Shown: positions 1-6,826, numbered from the stretch's first letter. The stretch: DNA of 10,157 bases from Cryomorphaceae bacterium (GCA_022565745.1 JAIUMB010000083.1:1-10157); one strand, 5' to 3'. Notes: generated by a model not told the origin, from the sequence alone. A program made the numbers and translations.

Positions 1-97
1 CTACCATCAAACGTCCCGAACAACTAGGCATTAATTAATATGGATTAATAAAAGTTATTTTAAACAATCTTAGCAAATTTGTGTTGTATAAAAGTTG

Positions 98-105
98 TAA
101 ATTTG
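98..105 (+). promoter_or_regulatory. Putative -7 promoter element for the YceI lipoprotein gene
   Basis: TAAATTTG is an exact match to the Bacteroidota sigma-A -7 consensus TAnnTTTG and lies 38 bases before the chosen ATG. A TTTG at 78-81 could act as the -33 element. Its 16-base spacing is slightly shorter than the usual 17-23 bases. The whole stretch is AT-rich and free of plausible genes. No transcript data support it. Confidence 0.5.
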
Positions 106-143
106 TGCAACCAAATATTAATAATAAAAAAGAATCACACACC

Positions 144-803
144 ATGTTAAAGAAAAGCATTTTAGCAGTTACTGCCATTGCATTTTTTGCCTCTTGCAGC
201 AGTGCACCTAGCGAATCAGTAGAAACCACCGAAGCCGCAGAAGAGCGCGAAGTTGTTGCCGAATCTTCTGTAATGGCTGACGTTTCGTCTTCAGCCATTA
301 ACTGGAAAGGCTTTAAAACCTACTCCAAGGGCGATCACGTCGGTACCATCAACATCAAAGAAGGCGAGTTTAAAACTGAAGGCGACATGTTGGTAGGGGG
401 ATCTTTTATCATCGACATGAACACCATTCACTGTACGGACTTAGCAGACGATGAAGAAAGCTACGGAAAATTGGTGGGTCATTTGAAAAGTGATGATTTC
501 TTTGCCGTTGAAGAACACCCAGAATCTCGTTTTGTAATCACTGATATTACAGAAGAAGCCAACGATGAAAAAAATACCACTCATATCATCAAGGGTAACT
601 TAACCATGAGAGACATCACCAAAAACATCTCTTTCCCTGCAAAGGTAAAAGTTGAAAATGGTTCTGTTACTATCAAGTCCCCTGAGTTCGCCATTGATCG
701 CACCAAATGGAACGTTATGTTTCGTTCTAGCGGTATCGAAGGCGTAGCCAAAGACAACTTAATTGATGACAAAATTCTTCTCGAACTTAACGTTCGCGGA
801 TAG
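144..803 (+). CDS. YceI-family lipoprotein (polyisoprenoid/lipid-binding lipocalin-like fold)
   Basis: This encodes a 219-residue lipoprotein. Residues 1-18 form a lipoprotein signal peptide: MLKK, a hydrophobic stretch, and a lipobox FASC with Cys18 as the lipidation site. Residues 19-50 are a low-complexity linker rich in Ser, Glu and Ala. The YceI domain follows (about 51-219) with family signatures HLKSDDFF (113-120), PESRF (126-130), GNLT (151-154) and IDRTKW (184-189). YceI proteins form a beta-barrel that binds isoprenoid-like lipids in the periplasm; the ligand here is unknown. The ATG at 144 is preferred over an upstream GTG at 81 because the signal peptide starts exactly there and the GTG overlaps the promoter region. 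The residues just after Cys18 do not resemble the published Bacteroidota surface-export signal, so a periplasm-facing lipoprotein is more likely. It appears to be transcribed alone, with its own promoter and terminator. Confidence 0.93.
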   Translation: MLKKSILAVTAIAFFASCSSAPSESVETTEAAEEREVVAESSVMADVSSSAINWKGFKTYSKGDHVGTINIKEGEFKTEGDMLVGGSFIIDMNTIHCTDLADDEESYGKLVGHLKSDDFFAVEEHPESRFVITDITEEANDEKNTTHIIKGNLTMRDITKNISFPAKVKVENGSVTIKSPEFAIDRTKWNVMFRSSGIEGVAKDNLIDDKILLELNVRG

Positions 804-831
804 TCGTTACATATCAGTTTAGGGTTAAAAG

Positions 832-860
832 ACCGTCTCTATTAAGAGGCGGTTTTTTTT
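832..860 (+). terminator. Rho-independent terminator after the YceI gene
   Basis: An 8-bp stem (832-839 with 846-853, containing one G-U wobble) closes a 6-base loop and is followed by T853-T860. It starts 28 bases after the YceI stop codon. It separates the lipoprotein gene from the downstream DUF493-tmk-prfC unit. Confidence 0.85.
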
Positions 861-877
861 ATGCCTAATATGCGTGT

Positions 878-885
878 TATCTTTG
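878..885 (+). promoter_or_regulatory. Putative -7 promoter element for the DUF493-tmk-prfC unit
   Basis: TATCTTTG matches the Bacteroidota -7 consensus TAnnTTTG exactly. It sits 17 bases after the preceding terminator and 91 bases before the DUF493 start codon. No convincing TTG -33 element is visible at the right spacing; the T-run of the terminator lies there instead. The implied leader is about 85 bases long. Confidence 0.45.
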
Positions 886-976
886 CCGCTGTTGTGTGAT
901 ATCAATGACTATCTGTAAGTGTTTTTTTAGCACAGTCATCCTACACCCAACAGCTCATTGCATTTTACAAATAACG

Positions 977-1258
977 ATGGACAACAACGCCTCCCCTTTT
1001 AAAGGATTGCTTGAAAAGCTGAAAGCCAGCAACGATTGGCCAAAGATTTACATGTTTAAATTTATCTGTCCGGCCAATAACGAAATCATCGCCAAAGTAC
1101 AGCACCTATTCAATACCAAAGAAGCGCAAATCTCCATGCGCAGTAGCAAAAACGGCAACTATGTTGCTTTTACCGCCAAAGAGATGATGATGAGTGCAGA
1201 AGCAGTGATTGAAAAATACGAAGAAGCGGCCCTCATTAAAGGCGTTATAATACTTTAG
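977..1258 (+). CDS. DUF493 (YbeD-like) family small protein
   Basis: This is a 93-residue protein that I assign to the DUF493/YbeD family. The recognised pattern is a short N-terminal lead with a Phe-Lys-Phe strand (FKF, residues 26-28), a central Lys-Val-containing helix and a closing strand near VIIL. Known members have a small ferredoxin-like fold resembling regulatory ACT domains; their function is unclear. The ATG at 977 is preferred over the in-frame upstream GTG at 896. The extra 27 residues are Cys- and His-rich, unlike the family, and would lie close behind the promoter. It stands 11 bases before tmk and is probably co-transcribed with it. The family assignment rests on overall pattern, not on catalytic residues, and no function is proposed. 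Confidence 0.75.
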   Translation: MDNNASPFKGLLEKLKASNDWPKIYMFKFICPANNEIIAKVQHLFNTKEAQISMRSSKNGNYVAFTAKEMMMSAEAVIEKYEEAALIKGVIIL

Positions 1259-1269
1259 ACCCAGTTAAA

Positions 1270-1911
1270 ATGGCAAAAACACCTCCAACCCAACCATTTT
1301 TCGCCTTAGAAGGTATAGATGGTAGCGGAAAGACCACCCAACTTCAGCACCTGGAAGCACATCTGATCAATCTTGGCTATAAGGTTCATAGTACTTGTGA
1401 GCCCACAAAAAACACCATAGGCAAAATGATACGTGACATTTTTGCAGGAAAAATAATAGCCGATCAGCACGTTATTGCTGCCTTATTTTGTGCCGACCGC
1501 CTAGATCACATCTACAATGAGACTGATGGTTTACTAGAGCAGCTAAAAACCCATGCCATCATCAGTGACAGATACTATCTTTCCTCATTAGCCTATCACG
1601 GTGCACACGTTGATATGCAGTGGGTATTTGAGAGCAACAGACCAGCAATGAATGTCTTGAGACCTACGGCCCATATTTACATCGAAATGGATCCAAAGGT
1701 CAGTATGGAGCGCATAGCTATAAGCAGACAAGAAACAGAACTTTACGAAAATCTCGAGAATCTAATTGCTGTAAGAGATGCTTACGAAAAAGGCATTTCT
1801 TTACTCCCCCATGAAGAAACGGTTATTAGAATAAACGGCAATCAATCAGAGGAAGACGTCAAAAGAGACATCATTAAAGCGGTAGATAATATTCTCGACA
1901 AGAACCACTAG
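1270..1911 (+). CDS. tmk: Thymidylate kinase (dTMP kinase)
   Basis: This cytosolic enzyme of 213 residues uses ATP to phosphorylate dTMP to dTDP, an essential step of dTTP synthesis. The P-loop is at residues 15-22 (GIDGSGKT). The dTMP-binding EP pair is at 44-45 (CEPTKNT). The hallmark DRY motif is at 100-102, followed by SSLAYHG. A LID-like region with Arg148 and Arg153 covers about 146-160. The length fits the family's usual 200-215 residues. The P-loop has Gly-Ser rather than an Arg inside it, as in type II bacterial enzymes that use LID arginines. The ATG at 1270 is the first possible start after the upstream stop and puts the P-loop at the usual distance from the N-terminus. It sits in a tight unit with the DUF493 gene and prfC, without an internal terminator. 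Confidence 0.97.
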   Translation: MAKTPPTQPFFALEGIDGSGKTTQLQHLEAHLINLGYKVHSTCEPTKNTIGKMIRDIFAGKIIADQHVIAALFCADRLDHIYNETDGLLEQLKTHAIISDRYYLSSLAYHGAHVDMQWVFESNRPAMNVLRPTAHIYIEMDPKVSMERIAISRQETELYENLENLIAVRDAYEKGISLLPHEETVIRINGNQSEEDVKRDIIKAVDNILDKNH

Positions 1912-1938
1912 CATTCTAAAATACAAAACATAAAATCA

Positions 1939-3519
1939 ATGAACGTCAATCAAGAAATTGAACGTCGCAGAACGTTTGGTATCATATCCCACCCTGACGC
2001 CGGTAAAACCACACTAACTGAAAAACTCTTACTCTTCGGTGGTGCCATACAGGAAGCAGGAGCGGTAAAATCTAATAAGATTAAAAAAACCGCAACCTCC
2101 GACTTTATGGAAATTGAAAAACAAAGAGGTATTTCGGTAGCCACTTCAGTGATGGGGTTTGGGTATAAAGACAAACGCATCAATATCCTTGATACGCCCG
2201 GTCACCAAGACTTTGCTGAAGATACCTACCGCACTTTAACTGCTGTTGACTCTGTAATACTGGTCATAGACGTAGCCAAAGGCGTGGAGGCTCAGACCGA
2301 AAAATTGGCCGAGGTATGTCGTATGCGCGATACGCCCATCATGGTATTCATCAACAAGCTCGACCGCGAAGGCAAAGACGCCTTTGATTTGTTGGATGAA
2401 GTTGAACAGAAAATAGGTCTTAGTCTTTGTCCGCTGAGTTGGCCCATTGGAATGGGACAAGACTTTCAAGGGGTTTACGACATTTGGAGTAAAAGCTTAA
2501 AACTCTATCTCGGTTCCAACAAGCAAAAAGTCCAAGAATCGGTCTCCATCGACGACATCAACGACCCACAAATTGACGAATTGGTAGGCGAAAGTGCTGC
2601 TAAAAGGTTACGCGAAGAAGTGGAACTAATCACAGAGGTATACGAAGATTTCGACGTGGAATTATACCGACAAGGGCTATTGTCTCCCGTTTTCTTTGGT
2701 TCGGCACTCAACAATTTTGGCGTCAATGAATTGCTCGACTGCTTTGTAGAAATAGCCCCTTCCCCTCAACCTAAACGGGCTGTAGAACGCGAAGTCAAAC
2801 CCAATGAAGACAAATTTTCAGCTTTTATATTTAAGATTCATGCCAATATGGATCCTAATCACCGTAACCGTTTGGCCTTTGCTAAAGTGGTCTCTGGTTC
2901 GTTCGAAAGAAACAAGAATTATCTTCATGTACGCTCCAATAAAAAACTGAAGTTCTCGGCGCCCATGACCTTCTTTGCCAGTAAGAAAAGTGTGGTAGAC
3001 AATGCCTACGCTGGTGATATTGTAGGTTTGCCCGACTCCGGTAATTTCAGAATTGGTGATAGTTTTACAGAGGGTGAGCCGCTGCACTTTAAAGACATCC
3101 CCTCTTTCTCACCTGAGCATTTTAGATTCATCAACAACGATGATCCTATGAAAGCCAAACAACTCAACAAAGGCGTCGATCAATTGATGGACGAAGGCGT
3201 TGCCCAGTTGTTTACCTTAGAGAGCAATGGCCGCAGGATCATTGGTACAGTAGGTGCCTTACAATATGAAGTGATTCAATACCGATTAGAACACGAATAT
3301 GGCGCAAAGTGCTCATACGAAAACTTTCCATGCTATAAAGCCTGCTGGGTAGAAGTACATGACGAAGTACAGTTCAATGAGTTTAAAGCCCAAAAAAGCC
3401 GTTATTTGGCTCGTGACAAATTTGATCAGTTGGTCTTTCTGGCCGATTCATCGTTTAGTTTACAGATGACCAAAGATAAATTTCCGGGGATTACATTCCA
3501 TCTGAAATCTGAGTTTTAA
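1939..3519 (+). CDS. prfC: Peptide chain release factor 3 (RF3)
   Basis: RF3 is a translational GTPase that recycles RF1 and RF2 from the ribosome after peptide release. The 526 residues compare with 529 in E. coli, so the gene looks complete. GTPase motifs are all present: G1 at 18-25 (HPDAGKTT), G2 region at 62-70 (QRGISVATS), G3 DTPGH at 85-89, G4 NKLD at 139-142 and SWPIG at 167-171, typical of RF3 and separating it from EF-G. Domains II and III follow from about residue 290 to the end, with the RF3-like region GALQYEVIQYRLEHEYG near 435-451. The start is 27 bases after the tmk stop, with no terminator between them. No strong terminator follows the stop either; the next gene converges 64 bases away. 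Confidence 0.98.
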   Translation: MNVNQEIERRRTFGIISHPDAGKTTLTEKLLLFGGAIQEAGAVKSNKIKKTATSDFMEIEKQRGISVATSVMGFGYKDKRINILDTPGHQDFAEDTYRTLTAVDSVILVIDVAKGVEAQTEKLAEVCRMRDTPIMVFINKLDREGKDAFDLLDEVEQKIGLSLCPLSWPIGMGQDFQGVYDIWSKSLKLYLGSNKQKVQESVSIDDINDPQIDELVGESAAKRLREEVELITEVYEDFDVELYRQGLLSPVFFGSALNNFGVNELLDCFVEIAPSPQPKRAVEREVKPNEDKFSAFIFKIHANMDPNHRNRLAFAKVVSGSFERNKNYLHVRSNKKLKFSAPMTFFASKKSVVDNAYAGDIVGLPDSGNFRIGDSFTEGEPLHFKDIPSFSPEHFRFINNDDPMKAKQLNKGVDQLMDEGVAQLFTLESNGRRIIGTVGALQYEVIQYRLEHEYGAKCSYENFPCYKACWVEVHDEVQFNEFKAQKSRYLARDKFDQLVFLADSSFSLQMTKDKFPGITFHLKSEF

Positions 3520-3583
3520 TGCCGCTGTGGATAACGCTCACCAACAACGTAACCACAATTTATCTGTTTACCAAACTCTGGGT

Positions 3584-4879
3584 TTACCCCAACAATAATT
3601 TATTACCAATAGCACATTGCAAACATTTTCTTGGCCGGCAAGAATTATGGTAGGTGTGAATGGTTGCTTGTGATGTAGCTGCATCAAATTGTAAAACACC
3701 ACTATTGGCAAACATTTCCGTTATCACATTTCTCTCAGAAGGTAATACATACATCCAATCCAGCATTTTTTCCATGCGGGACTCATCTTGAGAATACTGA
3801 GAATAAGCAAACAACACCGGAACGACAGCATTGATGATCAATCGATCTATTGTTGACCTACTTATACTTTGCACACCACGCTTTGAAGGTTTGCCTAAAA
3901 TGTAATGGTTGTGCCAATAGTCAGGCATGGCAATAGCTAAATATGCTCTTGCTTCTTCAACGGTATTGATATCTAAAAAAGCAGAGAAAAGATGAGGTAA
4001 GTACTGAATGATTAAGGCCAATTGCGCTACGCGAACTGTAGGAAACGAAGATGGACGCATTCGAAGGAATCGCCATATAGAAGGATCCATGCATTGCAAT
4101 TCATGTCGACGTACTAAGTGATGATAGTTTTGTGTTAATTGATGAACGTATGCATCTTGTCTAATGGTTGGTGAAAACAACAAGCCCGATTGACCAAAAT
4201 ACAATGCATTGATGGCCATTTCTTGATCTGTATATTTTCTTACAAGAGACAAAGGAAGTGCTCCAGACAACCACCACATCGGATCGGCATTCACTTTTAA
4301 ACCAAGTGCACGCGATAAATAACGATACATCACCGTATCCCAATCGCCTTGAAAAAATTGCCAATCCTTTTGAATCAACTCGGCCTTAAACTTTAATCGC
4401 TCAATGAGCTGTTTTTCTATCCATTGTTTCACAAAAGGCGAATCCACTGTGCCAATGAGATTTTGACAAGGAAAATCTCGACCCGATGATAGTAAAGTGT
4501 TGTACTTGGAATAATGATCAAAGTTTAAACGATTTTTTAACTCAATGGTGGGGAAGTGCTGCTTGACATGACTTAGCTCTTTCACGTCCTTCTCATATAC
4601 CACGTGTAAGATGATGTTGTCGTAAGACGAATCTCCCCCATGACCATGCTTGTCCCAATCAGAATGACGAACGTGAATTTCAACGTTACCTACCCATAGC
4701 TGATCGCCAATACGAATTTTTGCATGTGAAAAATCTGGACCTGCATGATGGTTGTGAAATCCTGGATGAATAATGTCTACAACCTGACCGTCATCGGTGA
4801 TAAGCAAATCTGTATTTATCATACGATACTTCCACACATAATGCAAGTAGTCTTCGTTTATGAATTTTAAATCTATCAT
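3584..4879 (-). CDS. DUF2851 family protein, function unknown
   Basis: This 431-residue protein fits DUF2851, a family of unknown function known mainly from Bacteroidota. The opening NEDYLHYVWKYR near residues 8-19 is typical of the family. The best conserved-looking segment is residues 39-95: a His-rich stretch, then GPDF (47-50), VGNVEIH (63-69) and DW (74-75) followed by His78 and His80. The extreme C-terminus holds a Cys-x4-Cys-x2-Cys cluster (Cys414, Cys419, Cys422), and Cys138 is a possible fourth ligand. No signal peptide or membrane segment is seen. The start at 4879 is preferred to the in-frame ATG at 4903, because the -7 promoter element covers 4901-4908. The spacing of Asp49 and Glu67-x-His69 loosely recalls PD-(D/E)xK nucleases; that is inference only. 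The gene is divergent from the flavoprotein gene and convergent with prfC. Confidence 0.85.
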   Translation of the reverse strand: MIDLKFINEDYLHYVWKYRMINTDLLITDDGQVVDIIHPGFHNHHAGPDFSHAKIRIGDQLWVGNVEIHVRHSDWDKHGHGGDSSYDNIILHVVYEKDVKELSHVKQHFPTIELKNRLNFDHYSKYNTLLSSGRDFPCQNLIGTVDSPFVKQWIEKQLIERLKFKAELIQKDWQFFQGDWDTVMYRYLSRALGLKVNADPMWWLSGALPLSLVRKYTDQEMAINALYFGQSGLLFSPTIRQDAYVHQLTQNYHHLVRRHELQCMDPSIWRFLRMRPSSFPTVRVAQLALIIQYLPHLFSAFLDINTVEEARAYLAIAMPDYWHNHYILGKPSKRGVQSISRSTIDRLIINAVVPVLFAYSQYSQDESRMEKMLDWMYVLPSERNVITEMFANSGVLQFDAATSQATIHTYHNSCRPRKCLQCAIGNKLLLG

Positions 4880-4900
4880 GTCTGTTTTGTTTTTGTAATG

Positions 4901-4908
4901 CAAATGTA
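4901..4908 (-). promoter_or_regulatory. Putative -7 promoter element for the DUF2851 gene
   Basis: Read on the - strand this is TACATTTG, an exact match to TAnnTTTG, 21 bases before the ATG at 4879. The -33 region is a run of A and T without a clear TTG. The transcript would have a very short leader of roughly 15 bases that ends in CAAAACAGAC directly before the start codon. Confidence 0.5.
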
Positions 4909-5022
4909 ATATTTTTCTTTATTTAATAAAAATATTTTTTAATCATTTTCTTACAAAAAAGTATTTATGCAAACAGCGGTTGATGACCATTAAAAAATAT
5001 GCTCAGACAATTTCCCTATACT

Positions 5023-5030
5023 TAAATTTG
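5023..5030 (+). promoter_or_regulatory. Putative -7 promoter element for the acyl-CoA-dehydrogenase-like gene
   Basis: TAAATTTG is an exact match to the Bacteroidota -7 consensus, 11 bases before the ATG at 5042. No TTG is present at -33. The spacing implies a leader of only a few bases, or initiation at one of the following in-frame ATG codons (5045 or 5048). The word CAAAACAGAC at 5031-5040 follows the element. Confidence 0.5.
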
Positions 5031-5041
5031 CAAAACAGACA

Positions 5042-5998
5042 ATGATGATGACAACGAAAACAAACCCAGTGCAGAAAACAACAGGATTATCAAGAGAGAC
5101 ACTTGAATACATCTACAAAAACAAGCTCTTTAAGTTATTTATTCCTGAAAAATACAATGGCTTAGCATGTACTTTACCTGACGGATTGGAATACATTTTT
5201 GAAACAGGCCAAAGAGACGGAGATCTAGGATGGTGTGTTAATCTCGGGGCTGGTGCGGGTTACTTTTCAGGATTCTTCAACGATGAAGCAGCGAGTCAAA
5301 TATTTACCGATGATAAGGGTGTTATAGCCGGAAGTGGTATGGAAAACGGCTCATATGGTTTCAACAGTGGACAATACTTGATAAGTGGCAAATGGGACAA
5401 ATGTACCGGTGCCGCTCACGCCACTTACTTTACTGTAAATGCCGTTGGTATTAATGGGAAGTCAAAGAGTTTTGCCATACCACGCCATATGGTAAACATT
5501 AAGCCTAATTGGGATCTGTTTGCCCTTAAAGACACCTCTTCCTTTTCTATTGACATTGACAAAGCAGTTGTAGACGCTTCTTTTTCATTTGAAATTGGAC
5601 GTGTGATTAACCCTTACGCATACCCCATTCACAATATGGATTTTATGTTGTTTGCGCGTTATTGTATGGCGGCCGCATACTACGGGTTGGTCGATTGTTT
5701 TGCTGATAAAATTTCCAATAAATTTGCTGTGGCCTCTGAGCTCAAGGAAAACGTAGCCATTGCATGGCACCAACTCTTGGCCTCTGCTGTTCGCCATTGG
5801 CAGCAATTGGAAGTGCAACAAGAGATACATGACCAAGATGATTTGCAGCAAAAAATTGCCTTTTCTGCCAAAAAATTGTTTGATCAATGCATGGACATCT
5901 TCTATAAACACGGCATCCACTTAGCCGATGAAAGATCTGAAGCCCATTACGCATTAAAAAATGTGATGCTTGCCAGTCAGCACGGACTGCTAAAATAA
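5042..5998 (+). CDS. Short acyl-CoA dehydrogenase-like flavoprotein
   Basis: This 318-residue protein resembles the acyl-CoA dehydrogenase fold, closest in style to the HsaA-like flavin-dependent (group D) monooxygenases. The N-terminal helical part holds IPEKYNG (34-40) and the DLGWCVNLGAGAGYF region (61-75). The beta-domain signature is SGKWDKCTGAAHATYF (115-130), comparable to the GRW..SG..hA segment of the family. The C-terminal helices end with EAHYALKNVMLASQHGLL (300-317), resembling the RD..tAsqH terminus. The length is below the usual 380-400 residues, so the helical regions are trimmed. The region holding the catalytic Glu of true acyl-CoA dehydrogenases is not recognisable, so a dehydrogenase reaction is doubtful. 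FAD or FMN binding is inferred from the fold, and the substrate is unknown. Three ATG codons (5042, 5045, 5048) stand in a row at the start, so the exact start is uncertain by two codons. Confidence 0.75.
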   Translation: MMMTTKTNPVQKTTGLSRETLEYIYKNKLFKLFIPEKYNGLACTLPDGLEYIFETGQRDGDLGWCVNLGAGAGYFSGFFNDEAASQIFTDDKGVIAGSGMENGSYGFNSGQYLISGKWDKCTGAAHATYFTVNAVGINGKSKSFAIPRHMVNIKPNWDLFALKDTSSFSIDIDKAVVDASFSFEIGRVINPYAYPIHNMDFMLFARYCMAAAYYGLVDCFADKISNKFAVASELKENVAIAWHQLLASAVRHWQQLEVQQEIHDQDDLQQKIAFSAKKLFDQCMDIFYKHGIHLADERSEAHYALKNVMLASQHGLLK

Positions 5999-6115
5999 CC
6001 ACATAAAACGCTGATTTACAATATACATAAAATTATTCAACAACCATCAATCAGCTTTCGCTTTTGGATTGAATGGTGAAAACAAAAAAAACAACTTCTA
6101 TTTTCTTTGCAGTTG

Positions 6116-6146
6116 TTGTGTGAATCGAAAAATTGTTGTTTCTTTG
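6116..6146 (+). promoter_or_regulatory. Putative promoter of the rpmB-rpmG-DUF4295 operon
   Basis: A TTG at 6116-6118 and TTTCTTTG at 6139-6146 are 20 bases apart, ideal spacing for the Bacteroidota -33/-7 pair. The -7 element differs from TAnnTTTG at one position. It is followed by GCACC, which I associate with ribosomal and other strong promoters in the phylum. The start codon of rpmB is 40 bases downstream. Confidence 0.6.
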
Positions 6147-6186
6147 CACCCCTTAAAACGTCGCATAAGATTTAAAGCTTAACAGC

Positions 6187-6423
6187 ATGTCAAAAGTTTG
6201 TCAAATCACCGGAAAGAAAGCGATCGTTGGTAACAACGTTTCGTTCTCAAATAAGAAAAATAAGCGCAAGTTTAATGTAAACTTGTTTAAAAAACGCTTT
6301 TACATCCCAGAAGAAGATCGTTGGATTACCCTCCGCGTATCAGCTTCAGGGTTGAAAAACATCAACAAACGCGGCATAAGCAGCGTATTGAAAGAAGCAA
6401 AAGCGAAAGGATTCTTAAATTAA
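6187..6423 (+). CDS. rpmB: Large-subunit ribosomal protein bL28
   Basis: This 78-residue basic protein matches L28, the length of the E. coli protein (78 residues). The N-terminus SKVCQITGKKAIVGNNVSFS aligns with the family pattern CqvTGk.p..GNnvSh, and the middle NVNLFKKRF (31-39) and RVSASGLKNI (50-59) are also characteristic. L28 sits near the E site of the 50S subunit. It carries one Cys (residue 5) and lacks the paired cysteines of zinc-binding L28 forms. It is the first gene of a compact ribosomal operon, 7 bases before rpmG. Confidence 0.97.
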   Translation: MSKVCQITGKKAIVGNNVSFSNKKNKRKFNVNLFKKRFYIPEEDRWITLRVSASGLKNINKRGISSVLKEAKAKGFLN

Positions 6424-6430
6424 GAAAGTC

Positions 6431-6613
6431 ATGGCTAAAAAAGGCAACCGCATTCAGGTTATCCTCGAATGTACCGAACACAAAGAAAGTGGTAAACCAG
6501 GCACGTCACGCTACATCACCACTAAGAATAAGAAAAACACACCCGATCGCATGGAGTTGAAAAAATACAACCCCATTTTGAAGCGTATGACGGTGCACAA
6601 AGAAATTAAGTAA
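6431..6613 (+). CDS. rpmG: Large-subunit ribosomal protein bL33
   Basis: This 60-residue basic protein is L33. The segments YITTKNKKNTPDRMELKKYNP (28-48) and HKEIK at the C-terminus are diagnostic. L33 sits on the 50S subunit close to the E site, next to L28. The zinc-ribbon cysteines are missing except for Cys14, so this is the zinc-free form, with an insert (EHKESGKPGTS) where the first Cys pair would be. It is cotranscribed with rpmB, 7 bases upstream, and with the small DUF4295 gene, 35 bases downstream. An overlapping 79-residue open frame (6321-6560) is a shadow. Confidence 0.96.
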   Translation: MAKKGNRIQVILECTEHKESGKPGTSRYITTKNKKNTPDRMELKKYNPILKRMTVHKEIK

Positions 6614-6648
6614 GTCTATCTCGGACCAACACATAAAACTCTTGCGTT

Positions 6649-6801
6649 ATGGCTAAGAAAGTAGTAGCAACACTAAAAAAAGAAGGTGGTGTCGTTTATA
6701 CCAAAGTGGTAAAAATGGTAAAGAAAAACGATTCCAACGCTTACAGTTTTGAAGAAAAAGTTATGCCCAAGGATTTGGTCAATGACTTTTTGAAAAAATA
6801 A
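6649..6801 (+). CDS. DUF4295 family 50-residue protein (probable ribosome-associated protein)
   Basis: This short gene encodes 50 residues: MAKKVVATLKKEGG at the start and MPKDLVNDFLKK at the end. It is Lys-rich and strongly basic, like a ribosomal protein. Its sequence and place, right behind rpmB-rpmG and before ftsY, match DUF4295, a small family found across Bacteroidota. I recall a report that this family is a Bacteroidota-specific 50S protein called bL38, but cannot verify it here. The gene starts 35 bases after the rpmG stop and is followed 25 bases after its own stop by the operon terminator. That context strongly supports a real gene. Its size puts it under the cut-off of many gene finders. 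Confidence 0.85.
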   Translation: MAKKVVATLKKEGGVVYTKVVKMVKKNDSNAYSFEEKVMPKDLVNDFLKK

Positions 6802-6826
6802 TCGTCGGCAAATACATCGACGTTTG

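Noticed and set aside
1..38. Possible 3' end of an upstream gene (frames ending at 27 or 38)
   Set aside because: Two frames are open to the window edge with only 8 to 11 codons visible, too little to tell a real gene end from chance.
896..976. GTG-started N-terminal extension of the DUF493 gene
   Set aside because: The extra 27 residues are Cys- and His-rich and unlike the family, and the GTG lies close behind a promoter element; the ATG at 977 fits better.
3573..3593. GGGTTTACCC palindrome at the convergent end of prfC and the DUF2851 gene as a terminator
   Set aside because: The loop would be only two bases and there is no T-run, so a stable terminator is unlikely.
4928..4939. AT-rich palindrome AAAAATATTTTT between the divergent genes as an operator
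   Set aside because: In such AT-rich sequence a run of A and T palindromes is expected by chance, and no second copy was seen.
6043..6077. Imperfect hairpin upstream of rpmB (ACCATCAATC / GATTG-A-ATGGT)
   Set aside because: It has a bulge, a 14-base loop and an A-rich rather than T-rich tail; I see no reason to call it a terminator or riboswitch.
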